Part shown: in pieces, positions 24,537 to 32,149 of the stretch
Layout of the letters: each line of letters starts with the position of its first letter
Numbering within the stretch: position 1 is the first letter of the stretch
From: Candidatus Poribacteria bacterium
GTDB lineage: Bacteria; Poribacteria; WGA-4E; WGA-3G
Reading direction: 5' to 3'
Assembly: GCA_022827885.1 (NCBI GenBank)
Contig: JAJEIP010000124.1
Span: 1 to 36,745 of the forward strand
Length of the DNA: 36,745 nucleotides
Program-made: the position numbers and the translations under genes
Notes under the pieces: generated by a model
Told to the model about the DNA's origin: nothing
The model's database searches: none
Seen by the model: the letters and a program-made list of their open reading frames with translations, nothing else

Positions 24537-26219
24537 ATGACCCATAACCCAAGTTATCGCTTAAAACCGCATCATAAATTTGAACAAGAGGGTCGCAAAT
24601 ATGTGGCTGACCTTGAAACCAACGACATCATTGAAATCAACGATGTAGAATCGGATATTCTGAGTCGCTATGGGACTCAGACGGAGTATCAAATTGTTGA
24701 ATCTTTGAAAAAAAAGTATAAGGTGTCATCTGTTTTTGAAGGTATTAAACGATTGGAGTGGTTTGGTAAGCGAGGACAACTTTTAGCACAGATTCCTGAG
24801 TCATCTGGTGAGTTTAACGCCTCTCAACCTGTATGTGGGGAACTCAGGTTATTGGTTCCATTCGGTTTTAGAGAAGAAGAATCATCAATTGATTACATTA
24901 CGACTATGAATCGGTATCAACTTTTATCTTCACTTACGCGTAAAGCATCGTTAGAGACGCTGGCTTTTTCACAAGTGAAGGATGGCGGTATGCGCCCCGG
25001 TACCAAGAGAGATTTGGGGAAGATTCGTATTCGACAGATAACAAATGATGCGGACGATACCTTTGCGCCTGTATGGCACGCTAGAGAAGGATACGATGGT
25101 ATTTTACTGCTTTCTCAATTAATGGAAAATGACCTGTTATACTATCAGGTTCCAGATATTCCAATTGTTCACTGTATAGAAAACAGCCAGAAACTACAAA
25201 GTTCGCTGCTTGAATCAATCTTGGCTCTCTATGTAGCCCAGAAAACGAATGATAGTTTGGTTGTCAAAGCATCATGGATGAAGGAATGGCTGAGTGAGTG
25301 TGGTATTCCGGGAAGGCATATCCACGTGATTCCGGACGGTATCAACGTTGTTGAACCGATTGATAAGGGGTTAGCAAAGCAACACACCGCTGTTATTTTT
25401 GATAGACCGATGTTTGCCGAGCACCCGGTTGTTGGATTGGTTTCTGGATTTGAGCCGCATCTTGGTGCACAGTGGATTTCTGCGTTTGCGAGAGCCAACC
25501 GACATCTCTCGATTTTTGTTTATGATCACGTATTGGCAAAGCACTATAAGAATCTGCCGGAGAATGTAGTAATTTTCAGGGCAGATGATGAGGATATGGC
25601 TGCAATTCTGCCCGTTTTCTTTCAGGCACTGGATCTGGTCTGTTTTCCTGCGATGCCGGGAACACCGCTTTCAGTGGTTTTGGAGGCAATGGCTTATGGA
25701 ACGCCGTGTATTGCCATGACGAAATACGGTCTCCCCCCAGAAGTAAAAGGAGCAGGGGTGAGTATCGGATTGGAATGGGATAATTTTGGAGATTTTCATG
25801 TATCCATGGACCAACTTTCGGTGGCGATTAATCAAGGGTTGGAGCCATCCAGTATGCGTGCTGAATATGAAAGAGTTGCGAAAGGTTTTACTCGGAAATA
25901 CATTTGGCAGAAGACAGCACACAATATTATCCGATTGTTTGAGGAGAATCATCCGTCAGTGACAAGAGGTTATCAAACGGATGAAAATTTGTTCCGTCCT
26001 ATTTTCTGTCGTCGGTATAGTTCTGAGACACGTAAAATAACATCCAATGTGTATAGATTGGGAATTAACAGATATGAACATCTTGAAAAAGCTTTGGCAG
26101 AGACACTTATGGAACAGCACAAATCAACTGAAGTCGCGTCTGTTTTCAAGCATTTCAAGATGGAAAGATCTATTCAACGACGAGGCGACTTTGTCTCTGG
26201 AAGAGGGACGAAATTTTGA
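24537..26219 (+). CDS. Second RRE-like-domain glycosyltransferase, active-site variant
   Basis: 560 aa; start preceded by AAAGGAGGA, 23 nt after the previous gene. The N-terminus (YRLKPHHKFEQEGRKYVADL, IIEINDVESDILSRYGTQTE, YQIVESLKKKYKVSSVFEGI) is again PqqD-like. The body is GT-B-like: VVKASWMKEWLSECGIPGRHIHVIPDGI, PVVGLVSGFEPHLGAQWISA, and ALDLVCFPAMPGTPLSVVLEAMAYGTP. In the E-x7-E motif the first Glu is replaced by Gly (MPG-TPLSVVLE), so donor-sugar handling may be altered, or the protein may act as a non-catalytic partner. A basic C-terminal extension (FKHFKMERSIQRRGD) is unique. Cotranscribed with the first enzyme; likely works with it on the peptide encoded next. Confidence 0.75.
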   Translation: MTHNPSYRLKPHHKFEQEGRKYVADLETNDIIEINDVESDILSRYGTQTEYQIVESLKKKYKVSSVFEGIKRLEWFGKRGQLLAQIPESSGEFNASQPVCGELRLLVPFGFREEESSIDYITTMNRYQLLSSLTRKASLETLAFSQVKDGGMRPGTKRDLGKIRIRQITNDADDTFAPVWHAREGYDGILLLSQLMENDLLYYQVPDIPIVHCIENSQKLQSSLLESILALYVAQKTNDSLVVKASWMKEWLSECGIPGRHIHVIPDGINVVEPIDKGLAKQHTAVIFDRPMFAEHPVVGLVSGFEPHLGAQWISAFARANRHLSIFVYDHVLAKHYKNLPENVVIFRADDEDMAAILPVFFQALDLVCFPAMPGTPLSVVLEAMAYGTPCIAMTKYGLPPEVKGAGVSIGLEWDNFGDFHVSMDQLSVAINQGLEPSSMRAEYERVAKGFTRKYIWQKTAHNIIRLFEENHPSVTRGYQTDENLFRPIFCRRYSSETRKITSNVYRLGINRYEHLEKALAETLMEQHKSTEVASVFKHFKMERSIQRRGDFVSGRGTKF

Positions 26220-26282
26220 CCTGCTTTAGCGGAGATTGACCCTAAAGTACAAGCCTACTGAATTGAGAATGTAAAGTTAAGA

Positions 26283-26305
26283 CAAATTGTGCTCTGCACA
26301 ATTTG
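26283..26305 (+). promoter_or_regulatory. Hairpin between glycosyltransferase and peptide genes
   Basis: Perfect 10-bp stem CAAATTGTGC (26283-26292), loop TCT, GCACAATTTG (26296-26305), followed by GTTTT. It is too AT-rich, and its T-run too short, for a confident terminator. It could attenuate readthrough or mark an mRNA processing site that sets different levels for enzymes and peptide. Confidence 0.5.
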
Positions 26306-26441
26306 GTTTTCAAGTATTTCCAGCAGAAGACCTCTACGCCTGATTTTCACGTAAGTCTTTGATGCTGGAATAGGTTTGCTAACTGCGTTTGGAAAATTAA
26401 TTTGGTTGGATGTAAATCCAGCAGAAAGGAGGAAAATCCAA

Positions 26442-26699
26442 GTGAAAAAAGAGACACGCGATAGAGCAAAGCGGTTTCTTACATCTGAGAGTGGACGGGT
26501 CGGTATACGGGCACCGTTAACTTTGGGTGTAGCCAGCGGGGTCCTTTTGTTATCGCAGGCGATGTATGCTCCATCCGCAGAAGCATCATGTGATAGTGAT
26601 GATGATTGCGGAACGGGGGGCTGGTGTTCCCAGACATGTATATTTTACGAGAAAGGAACTTGTGAGGCATGGGAATCTGTATGTGATTACGATAGTTAA
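26442..26699 (+). CDS. Small Cys-rich exported peptide, candidate RiPP precursor 1
   Basis: 85 aa. The GTG at 26442 is chosen because AAAGGAGG lies 9 nt upstream; the open frame further upstream has none. A charged N-terminus (KKETRDRAKRFLTSESGRVG) leads into a hydrophobic stretch (APLTLGVASGVLLLSQAM) and an A-E-A cleavage-type site, then a 37-residue acidic segment with six Cys (CDSDDDCGTGGWCSQTCIFY, CEAWESVC). The leader matches that of the second small peptide in spacing (F..E.G.V...(P/A)L..G). The peptide follows two RRE-like glycosyltransferases and is closed by a strong terminator. I infer a leader-guided, glycosylated or disulfide-rich secreted peptide; alternatively a plain secreted Cys-rich protein with an extended signal peptide. 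Confidence 0.65.
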   Translation: MKKETRDRAKRFLTSESGRVGIRAPLTLGVASGVLLLSQAMYAPSAEASCDSDDDCGTGGWCSQTCIFYEKGTCEAWESVCDYDS

Positions 26700-26750
26700 C
26701 CCGTATTTGCGTTTCTGCTGTTTTCCACTGTAGGAACGCCGTATAATTTC

Positions 26751-26796
26751 AGGCGAATTTGCAATTTCTATTGCAAATTCGCCTTTTATTTTTTAT
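26751..26796 (+). terminator. Strong rho-independent terminator after peptide 1
   Basis: Perfect 15-bp stem AGGCGAATTTGCAAT / ATTGCAAATTCGCCT (26751-26765 and 26770-26784), 4-nt loop, followed by TTTATTTTTT. It ends the glycosyltransferase-peptide operon just before ECF-type motif D. Confidence 0.9.
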
Positions 26797-26798
26797 AA

Positions 26799-26825
26799 TG
26801 CACCCTTCCATAGAAAAACTGTGTC
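26799..26825 (+). promoter_or_regulatory. ECF-type promoter motif, copy D (sigma-factor gene)
   Basis: TGCACC (26799-26804), 16 nt, GTGTC (26821-26825), then TTTAATATTT. It lies 100 nt upstream of the sigma-factor gene and so suggests autoregulation. Confidence 0.65.
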
Positions 26826-26925
26826 TTTAATATTTAAAAGGGATATTGTAAAGCATTTTTTTATATTTAGCAGCTTTAGAAACTGAAATAATATAACATA
26901 TTTTTATTCGTTTTGGAGGTTACGG

Positions 26926-29823
26926 ATGTTAGAAGATGATGTTAAATTAATACGCAGGATATTATCAGGTGATGATTCGGCATTCAGTACTTTAGTCGAG
27001 AAGCATCAAAAAGGGGTTCACGCGCTTATATGGCGGAAGATTGGTGATTTTCACTATGCCGAGGAACTGACGCAAGATGTTTTTTTCCAAGTATACAGAA
27101 AGCTTGGGACACTGAAAGATCCTCAGTGTTTTGCCGGATGGCTGTATGTTATTGCAAATCGGCTTACCCTTAATTGGATTCAGAGGCATAAACCGGCGAT
27201 GCAGTCGCTGGAAGATACACCCTTGGAAGAGATAGATGAATCCTCTTATACACATTACGTAACGCTGGAACGCGAGGCAGACGCGGCTGAGCAGAACTCT
27301 GAGATTGTCAAAAAACTTTTAGAAAGCTTGCCGGAGAGTGAGCGGACAGTCGTGACACTCTACTATCTTGGCGAAATGACAGTCAAGGAGATAGGCAACT
27401 TCTTAGGTGTGTCGGTAAACACAATAAAAAGTCGGCTTCGCCGAGGACGAGAGCGTTTACAAGCGTCAGAATCCTTGGTAAGCGAAGTGCTCGGGAGCGT
27501 GCAGTTACCTGCCGATTTAACGGCGCGGATTATGCGGCAAGTCGCCGATATTAACCCGACCGTTCCACCGACTGGCAAACCGTTAGTGCCGTGGGTATCT
27601 TTCGGCGTGGCAACAATTTTGGTTATGTTCCTGCTGGGTGCAAGTCATCAATATCTTGCTCGATTTCAAAAGCCGTATAGTTTCGAGGCGAGATCGGAAC
27701 CTATTATTGAAATCATTGAGGCACCTATCGTTCTTGATGTTATATCAAAACCGTCTATACAGAACCGGTTTGGTCGAGCTATTCTACCAGGGAAAAGCAT
27801 AGGTGCTGGCACGCAGTTTTCAGAGGCAACGCTAAGAACCCACTCCCAAGAAGATTTACGCACGTTTTCTACTCCGCAGTGGGGACAAACAGGCAGCCCT
27901 CCCGGTGGCCATGTACACGATATCTACACTGTTTCTGACGGAACTACCTTTGCTATTTCAAGAAGAGGTATGTACAAATTAGAAGCGGATGCGAGCACGT
28001 GGAGGCATCTGAATACAGGTGTTCCGATAGATGAATCTCTGATGCCGGTGGCGGAGAATCGCGGAACCCTCTATATTGTTTCTACAGATGAGATATTTGC
28101 GTCAGTGGATAAAGGTGAGACATGGCGTGCGTTTTGTGTCCGACCAAAGGGCGATACTGTTGGATTCATCATCATTGATGCGATAGAAGATCCGAACATA
28201 GAATCGGATATTATAATGTATCTTGCGCTTAGAGATGAGGGAATTTTCCGATCTATAGACAGCGGAATTGAATGGGAGCCACTTAACAATGGATTAACAG
28301 GCGAAAGGATTTCCGCAGTCGCTGCTATTGGAGGAACAGTGTTTACCGGCACAAACCAAGGTCTTTATCGTATGGATTCAGGTATTTGGAAAAAGTTGTC
28401 GGTGGGCACATCAAAAACCGTCTATTCCTTGTCAGTGCTTGAAAGTAATCTCTACGTTGGGATGGGACCCGATCTGGTTGGATTAACGACAATGGATGCG
28501 AGATCAATAGTCCTCAGCGACGAGCCGAATTCTGGCAGGATTTATCGATCAATTGACCTGGGAGCATCGTGGACTGAAATAACACCAACAGATCAATCTC
28601 GTCCTGCATCACTTCCATCGGGTGTGAAACTTTTATCCACCGATGGGACACTCTTAGCAATCGGTGCCAACACTTTTCGTTCAAAAGATGGTGGGGACAC
28701 TTGGACAGATCTTGGAATTTACAGCCATTCATATATGCTCAATAGTTTACCCGCTGCGGCGGTGAACGATGGGATGTTTTACAAAGTTGGCACCTTCGGT
28801 ATTCATCGCACCACGGATGGCGGTGAATCGTGGCATATATTTATGGACGGAGTGTTAGGCACAAGGATAAATGATTTGGTTGTGTTCAACAATAGATTAT
28901 ACACGCATACCGGTTATGAAGTTTATCAGTCAAATAATGAAGGTATGACTTGGAAAAGGATCCGTATAAGTCGTGAAGAAGTATCACATAAACCAGTAGA
29001 AGATAATCGGTCTCGTATTAATGCCGATTATCGAGCAAAATTTGTGATTGATAGTGGGATTCTCTATTTTATTTCTTTTGGAAAAAATCATTTGCGCATT
29101 TTCCGTTTATCTGGAGAAGGTAACACGCTGATTCCAGTTCAAGGGGTCTCTATTTTAAAGAGAGAGGATCGCTTGACAGAAACTATATTGCCTCTCGTTA
29201 AAGGATTGGTGACGGTCAAGGCGTTTGCAATTAGTCGGGACACGTTCTACGCTGAATACAAACGTAGACTTTTTAAATGGAAACTTGGTGATTCAGTATG
29301 GAAAGACACAGGATTGGTAGACTTGGGCGAGCAGTCTGATGCTGATTTCGATGAGGGATTTAAGCTAGCGGTTTCGGGAAAGACCCTCTACGTCGGAAAA
29401 CGAGACGGTAAGCTGCTCCAATCACTCGACGCAGGAAGTAATTGGAGAGATGTTACACCCAATCTACCACTTCACTTTACAGCGTTCAAAGAGATCGTCT
29501 TTGTGGGCTTATCGGTTTACGTCGCGACGGATGCAGGCGTCTTAGTCTCGGAAACTGGGGAACACTGGCGTGTAATAATGGATAGATCAGGGACACCTAT
29601 CGTCATAAACCACTTTGCTATGAACCATTTCGCTGTGACGGGTCCCAGAGTTTACGGTGCTGGAGATATGGGGATTTACGGCATGGATACTGATGGGTAC
29701 TGGAAACAATTTGCTTCAGAAGTGCCAGGTAAAGTTGCCTCTCTTGGTATAATTAATAACAAACTCTATGGTGCCACTAAAGATCGTGGAATATTTCAGA
29801 TATCGCTTGCGGAGGAATGGTAG
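26926..29823 (+). CDS. ECF sigma factor fused via one membrane helix to a BNR-type beta-propeller
   Basis: 965 aa; ATG preceded by TTGGAGG 8 nt upstream. Sigma region 2 spans about 13-85 (FSTLVEKHQKGVHALIWRKI, YAEELTQDVFFQVYRKLGTL, FAGWLYVIANRLTLNWIQRH). Region 4 spans about 128-180 (LLESLPESERTVVTLYYLGE, MTVKEIGNFLGVSVNTIKSR, LRRGRERL). A linker leads to a transmembrane helix at about 222-239 (PWVSFGVATILVMFLLGAS). From about 310 to the end lie repeated Asp-box/BNR blades (S-x-D-x-G-x-x-W): SVDKGETWRAF, SIDSGIEWEPL, SIDLGASWTEI, SKDGGDTWTDL, TTDGGESWHIF, SNNEGMTWKRI, SLDAGSNWRDV. The topology puts the sigma part in the cytoplasm and the propeller outside. It likely senses an envelope ligand and drives promoters such as motif D. 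Confidence 0.9.
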   Translation: MLEDDVKLIRRILSGDDSAFSTLVEKHQKGVHALIWRKIGDFHYAEELTQDVFFQVYRKLGTLKDPQCFAGWLYVIANRLTLNWIQRHKPAMQSLEDTPLEEIDESSYTHYVTLEREADAAEQNSEIVKKLLESLPESERTVVTLYYLGEMTVKEIGNFLGVSVNTIKSRLRRGRERLQASESLVSEVLGSVQLPADLTARIMRQVADINPTVPPTGKPLVPWVSFGVATILVMFLLGASHQYLARFQKPYSFEARSEPIIEIIEAPIVLDVISKPSIQNRFGRAILPGKSIGAGTQFSEATLRTHSQEDLRTFSTPQWGQTGSPPGGHVHDIYTVSDGTTFAISRRGMYKLEADASTWRHLNTGVPIDESLMPVAENRGTLYIVSTDEIFASVDKGETWRAFCVRPKGDTVGFIIIDAIEDPNIESDIIMYLALRDEGIFRSIDSGIEWEPLNNGLTGERISAVAAIGGTVFTGTNQGLYRMDSGIWKKLSVGTSKTVYSLSVLESNLYVGMGPDLVGLTTMDARSIVLSDEPNSGRIYRSIDLGASWTEITPTDQSRPASLPSGVKLLSTDGTLLAIGANTFRSKDGGDTWTDLGIYSHSYMLNSLPAAAVNDGMFYKVGTFGIHRTTDGGESWHIFMDGVLGTRINDLVVFNNRLYTHTGYEVYQSNNEGMTWKRIRISREEVSHKPVEDNRSRINADYRAKFVIDSGILYFISFGKNHLRIFRLSGEGNTLIPVQGVSILKREDRLTETILPLVKGLVTVKAFAISRDTFYAEYKRRLFKWKLGDSVWKDTGLVDLGEQSDADFDEGFKLAVSGKTLYVGKRDGKLLQSLDAGSNWRDVTPNLPLHFTAFKEIVFVGLSVYVATDAGVLVSETGEHWRVIMDRSGTPIVINHFAMNHFAVTGPRVYGAGDMGIYGMDTDGYWKQFASEVPGKVASLGIINNKLYGATKDRGIFQISLAEEW

Positions 29824-29873
29824 GTAGTGGTTATGGATTTATCGAGAAGAATGTTAAGGCATGAAGCCTCTGA

Positions 29874-29890
29874 GTATGCTAATAGCATAC
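29874..29890. other. Small perfect hairpin between sigma gene and ParB-like gene
   Basis: GTATGCT / AGCATAC, 3-nt loop, in the 143-nt gap. No T-run, so not a terminator; it may be an operator-like dyad or an mRNA structure. The two genes could still be cotranscribed. Confidence 0.4.
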
Positions 29891-29966
29891 AATTTCGGCT
29901 GAATTATGTAACCATTTATCGTAATCGTCAAAGGAAGTTAGACAATGATCTGAGGAGGCGATTGAG

Positions 29967-30578
29967 ATGGAAATGGATATAGAAACTGCGAGAAAGATTG
30001 TAGGTGCCCACGATCAGAAGAAACCCTCTGAGGTCGCGAAAGCGGTAGATGTTTTATATCAGGCATTGGGAACTTATCAAGCCATCACACGAGAAATGGG
30101 TAAATCGGATAAGTTTTGGATCGTCCGCCATCGTATCTCCCAACTTCCGATAGGCATTCTGTGGAAAATTGATGAGGGACATATCGGAATTGAGCAAGCC
30201 TATCAAATCACTCGACTCAAGCAGGAAGAAGATCAATGGATATTGGCTATAGCGATTGTTGAGGTGAAAGGTCTGACGGCTAAAGAGTGTAGAAAAGTTG
30301 TTAACGTTGTGCTTAACGAGGGTAAATCCATTATGGATTCCCTTAGCATTTTAGTGGATATCCATTTTGACAAAATTCAACCCCTTTCGCTTCCTCTTGG
30401 ATCTGATATTTGGACCGAAATCTGTAAGATTGCCTGGACACAACGCCAAAGGTGGGAGGACCTGTGTTATCAATTAGTGCGTCAAGGTGTAGACGTTAAC
30501 ATTCAGGAAGTGGCATCTCAACTTGAGGGACTCGTCCTGGATTTACGCCAAGCGAGAAGAAATGAACGAGAAAAATAA
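29967..30578 (+). CDS. ParB/KorB-like HTH domain protein without CTPase domain
   Basis: 203 aa; AGGAGG 10 nt upstream of ATG. The central part (WIVRHRISQLPIGILWKIDE, GHIGIEQAYQITRLKQEEDQ, ILAIAIVEVKGLTAKECRKV) follows the ParB/KorB helix-turn-helix pattern: R-x-x-I-x-x-L-P-x-x-x-L, G-x-I-x-x-x-x-A, then a lost-time helix with L-T-x-x-E. The N-terminal ParB CTP-binding motif (GERR-type) is absent, so it is not a full ParB. The C-terminus is helical with an Arg/Glu tail. Likely a DNA-binding regulator. It follows the sigma-propeller gene and may be controlled with it. Confidence 0.6.
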   Translation: MEMDIETARKIVGAHDQKKPSEVAKAVDVLYQALGTYQAITREMGKSDKFWIVRHRISQLPIGILWKIDEGHIGIEQAYQITRLKQEEDQWILAIAIVEVKGLTAKECRKVVNVVLNEGKSIMDSLSILVDIHFDKIQPLSLPLGSDIWTEICKIAWTQRQRWEDLCYQLVRQGVDVNIQEVASQLEGLVLDLRQARRNEREK

Positions 30579-30622
30579 TAAATTAGAAGCAAAGGAAGTA
30601 ATCATATCTTAAATATGAAAAA

Positions 30623-30641
30623 GGCGAACCTAAGGTTCGCC
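30623..30641 (-). terminator. Terminator of the LamG gene (possibly bidirectional)
   Basis: Stem GGCGAACC / GGTTCGCC with 3-nt loop. On the minus strand it is followed at once by TTTTTC, fitting termination of the LamG gene; on the plus strand a T-run (ATTTTT) comes 5 nt later, which could serve the ParB-like gene. Confidence 0.75.
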
Positions 30642-30752
30642 CTGCAATTTTTAAATAATTGACAACTAATACTACTCATCGGGGTTCGGAGAGCCATCCT
30701 ACAAATGAACCCTGAGTGAGGACAACTGCTAATAGAAGTCCTTTTGGAGGCT

Positions 30753-31637
30753 TCATTGGTTAAGGATTAAGCTGTGCCCATGTGGGTGTGAGTTTTCCTT
30801 GTGTTTTGACTGTAGGGGGATGTTGATTTGTGCCCCATTTTTCCCCACCAGATGATATTCATTACCTGATGTATCTGAGAATTCTCGTGTTCCATCGGGT
30901 TCATCAAAATGCCACAACGCAACTGTCTTTACATCATTTTCAAACTTGCCGCGCGGTGTAAAACCTTGTTTCTTGACATCGTAACGAGCAACCGTTGAGA
31001 TGCGGACCTCATCAATATATCCTGCAAAAGCACCCCAAAAATGATCATGACCGCTGGAACCAATTTTCTTTCCAAAACCTCCAAGCGTAAAATCCTTTGG
31101 ACGCTCGATGCTTGAAAGATCGTGTGCAAGCATTGTATTTTGGGGTAAGATGTATACGTAATCATTAATGATTGTTGTTGTCTGATGCCCATTTGACTGA
31201 AAAGCGATGTGATGCCATTGGTTCGGCGAAAGTGCCTTCGGGTGGTAGGGTGTCGTAACGACTTTTTCCCCCACCATAAAATGTGCTCGAATTCTTAGGA
31301 ACACATCTCCCTTCTGCCAATCAATATCATTCCTTATGTCCTCCCACCCATCGTGAACATCGTTTACAACATCCATTCGCACCTGTTGGCTGAGAATCAT
31401 CGCGTGTATATCATCGGCAGGCGGTGTGGTTGGATATATCCATGCTTCTATAGTGAATTCATCCGTGCCTTCGGGTAAAAGCGTACCGAAGGTTTTAAAA
31501 TCTAAAACGGCGTAGTCATCGACCCCGTCGAGAGCTAAATAGTTTCCACCTGCGGGTGAAGGTGGTGGGAGTGCTTTGGCATTCAACGGAATTAATGCGA
31601 TCAAAAAGAAATATGTAAGGATTTGCCGGTAAATCAT
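30753..31637 (-). CDS. LamG-domain secreted protein, C-terminal tag lost by frameshift
   Basis: 294 aa as read; AAGGAG 8 nt upstream of ATG. Signal peptide MIYRQILTYFFLIALIPLNA with AKA cleavage site, then a concanavalin-like LamG fold: NYLALDGVDDYAVLDF, DEFTIEAWIYPTTPP, NQWHHIAFQSNGHQTTTIIN, FTLGGFGKK, WGAFAGYIDEVRISTVARYD, TVALWHFDEPDGTREFSDTS. Probably a secreted carbohydrate- or surface-binding protein. It is a paralogue of the gene at 33353. After INIP the frame diverges: adding one C to the C-run (G-run 30815-30819 on the plus strand) gives PTVKTQGKLTPTWAQLNP, ending at TAA 30762-30760 and matching the family tag. ECF-type motif E lies 85 nt upstream. Confidence 0.85.
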   Translation of the reverse strand: MIYRQILTYFFLIALIPLNAKALPPPSPAGGNYLALDGVDDYAVLDFKTFGTLLPEGTDEFTIEAWIYPTTPPADDIHAMILSQQVRMDVVNDVHDGWEDIRNDIDWQKGDVFLRIRAHFMVGEKVVTTPYHPKALSPNQWHHIAFQSNGHQTTTIINDYVYILPQNTMLAHDLSSIERPKDFTLGGFGKKIGSSGHDHFWGAFAGYIDEVRISTVARYDVKKQGFTPRGKFENDVKTVALWHFDEPDGTREFSDTSGNEYHLVGKNGAQINIPLQSKHKENSHPHGHSLILNQ

Positions 31638-31722
31638 TTGTTATCTCCTTTTTTGTCTAAAATCTAAAAATTGTGCGTTCAACATAAGAACGTTCAGAAA
31701 AAGAACCTTGTCTATAATTAAG

Positions 31723-31750
31723 GACACATTTTTACGGTGGAAGGTGTGCA
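31723..31750 (-). promoter_or_regulatory. ECF-type promoter motif, copy E
   Basis: Minus strand: TGCACA (31750-31745, one mismatch), 17 nt, GTGTC (31727-31723), then CTTAATTATA; preceded by GAATTA. It lies 86 nt from the LamG start and back to back with copy F. Confidence 0.65.
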
Positions 31751-31781
31751 TAATTCAAAAATTGGTATTATTCATTGTTTA

Positions 31782-31809
31782 TGCACCCCTATTCCTCCAA
31801 AATAGTGTC
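31782..31809 (+). promoter_or_regulatory. ECF-type promoter motif, copy F
   Basis: TGCACC (31782-31787), 17 nt, GTGTC (31805-31809), then CTTAATTTT; 100 nt upstream of the second peptide gene. With copy E it makes a divergent promoter pair. Confidence 0.7.
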
Positions 31810-31909
31810 CTTAATTTTAAATGGTAGTGTTTCCTACGCTTGAGATTTTTTGAACACCTATGGTTAAAATATTACCGTTTTTAATAAAAAGGAGAGGAGG
31901 TGAAATTGA

Positions 31910-32149
31910 ATGCAGACGCATGTAACGCAACTAACGAAGCAGCGTCTCAGCGATTTCTTCGTCAAAGAAGATGGACATGTTGCTCATAAGAACGCGTTAG
32001 TCGCTGGAACTGTTGCAACAGGCGCAATTCTCGCATCGCTAATGCTCACACCCGATTCAGATGGGTGTCCTAGAAGCGTTCAACTTTGCTTCACAAAACA
32101 CAAGATGATTGGCAGCAGGTTTCATCTGCTGGGCAAGAGAGAGCCATAG
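31910..32149 (+). CDS. Small peptide with shared leader, candidate RiPP precursor 2
   Basis: 79 aa; GGAGGTGAAATTGA before the ATG. The N-terminal 45 residues (KQRLSDFFVKEDGHVAHKNA, LVAGTVATGAILASLMLTP) align without gaps to the leader of peptide 1 over 32 positions with 8 identities: F, E, G, V, L, G, L, M. The remainder, DSDGCPRSVQLCF then a basic tail, has two Cys. It lacks an A-x-A site, unlike peptide 1. Its last 64 nt overlap the frame of the following kinase, so the true C-terminus or kinase start may differ from that given. Own ECF-type promoter 100 nt upstream. Role inferred as substrate for the leader-binding glycosyltransferases. Confidence 0.5.
   Translation: MQTHVTQLTKQRLSDFFVKEDGHVAHKNALVAGTVATGAILASLMLTPDSDGCPRSVQLCFTKHKMIGSRFHLLGKREP

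Noticed and set aside
29911-29945. ECF-type motif before the ParB-like gene
   Set aside because: TTATGTAACC resembles the -35, but the next GTC is only 14 nt away and lacks the GTGTCCTTAA context.
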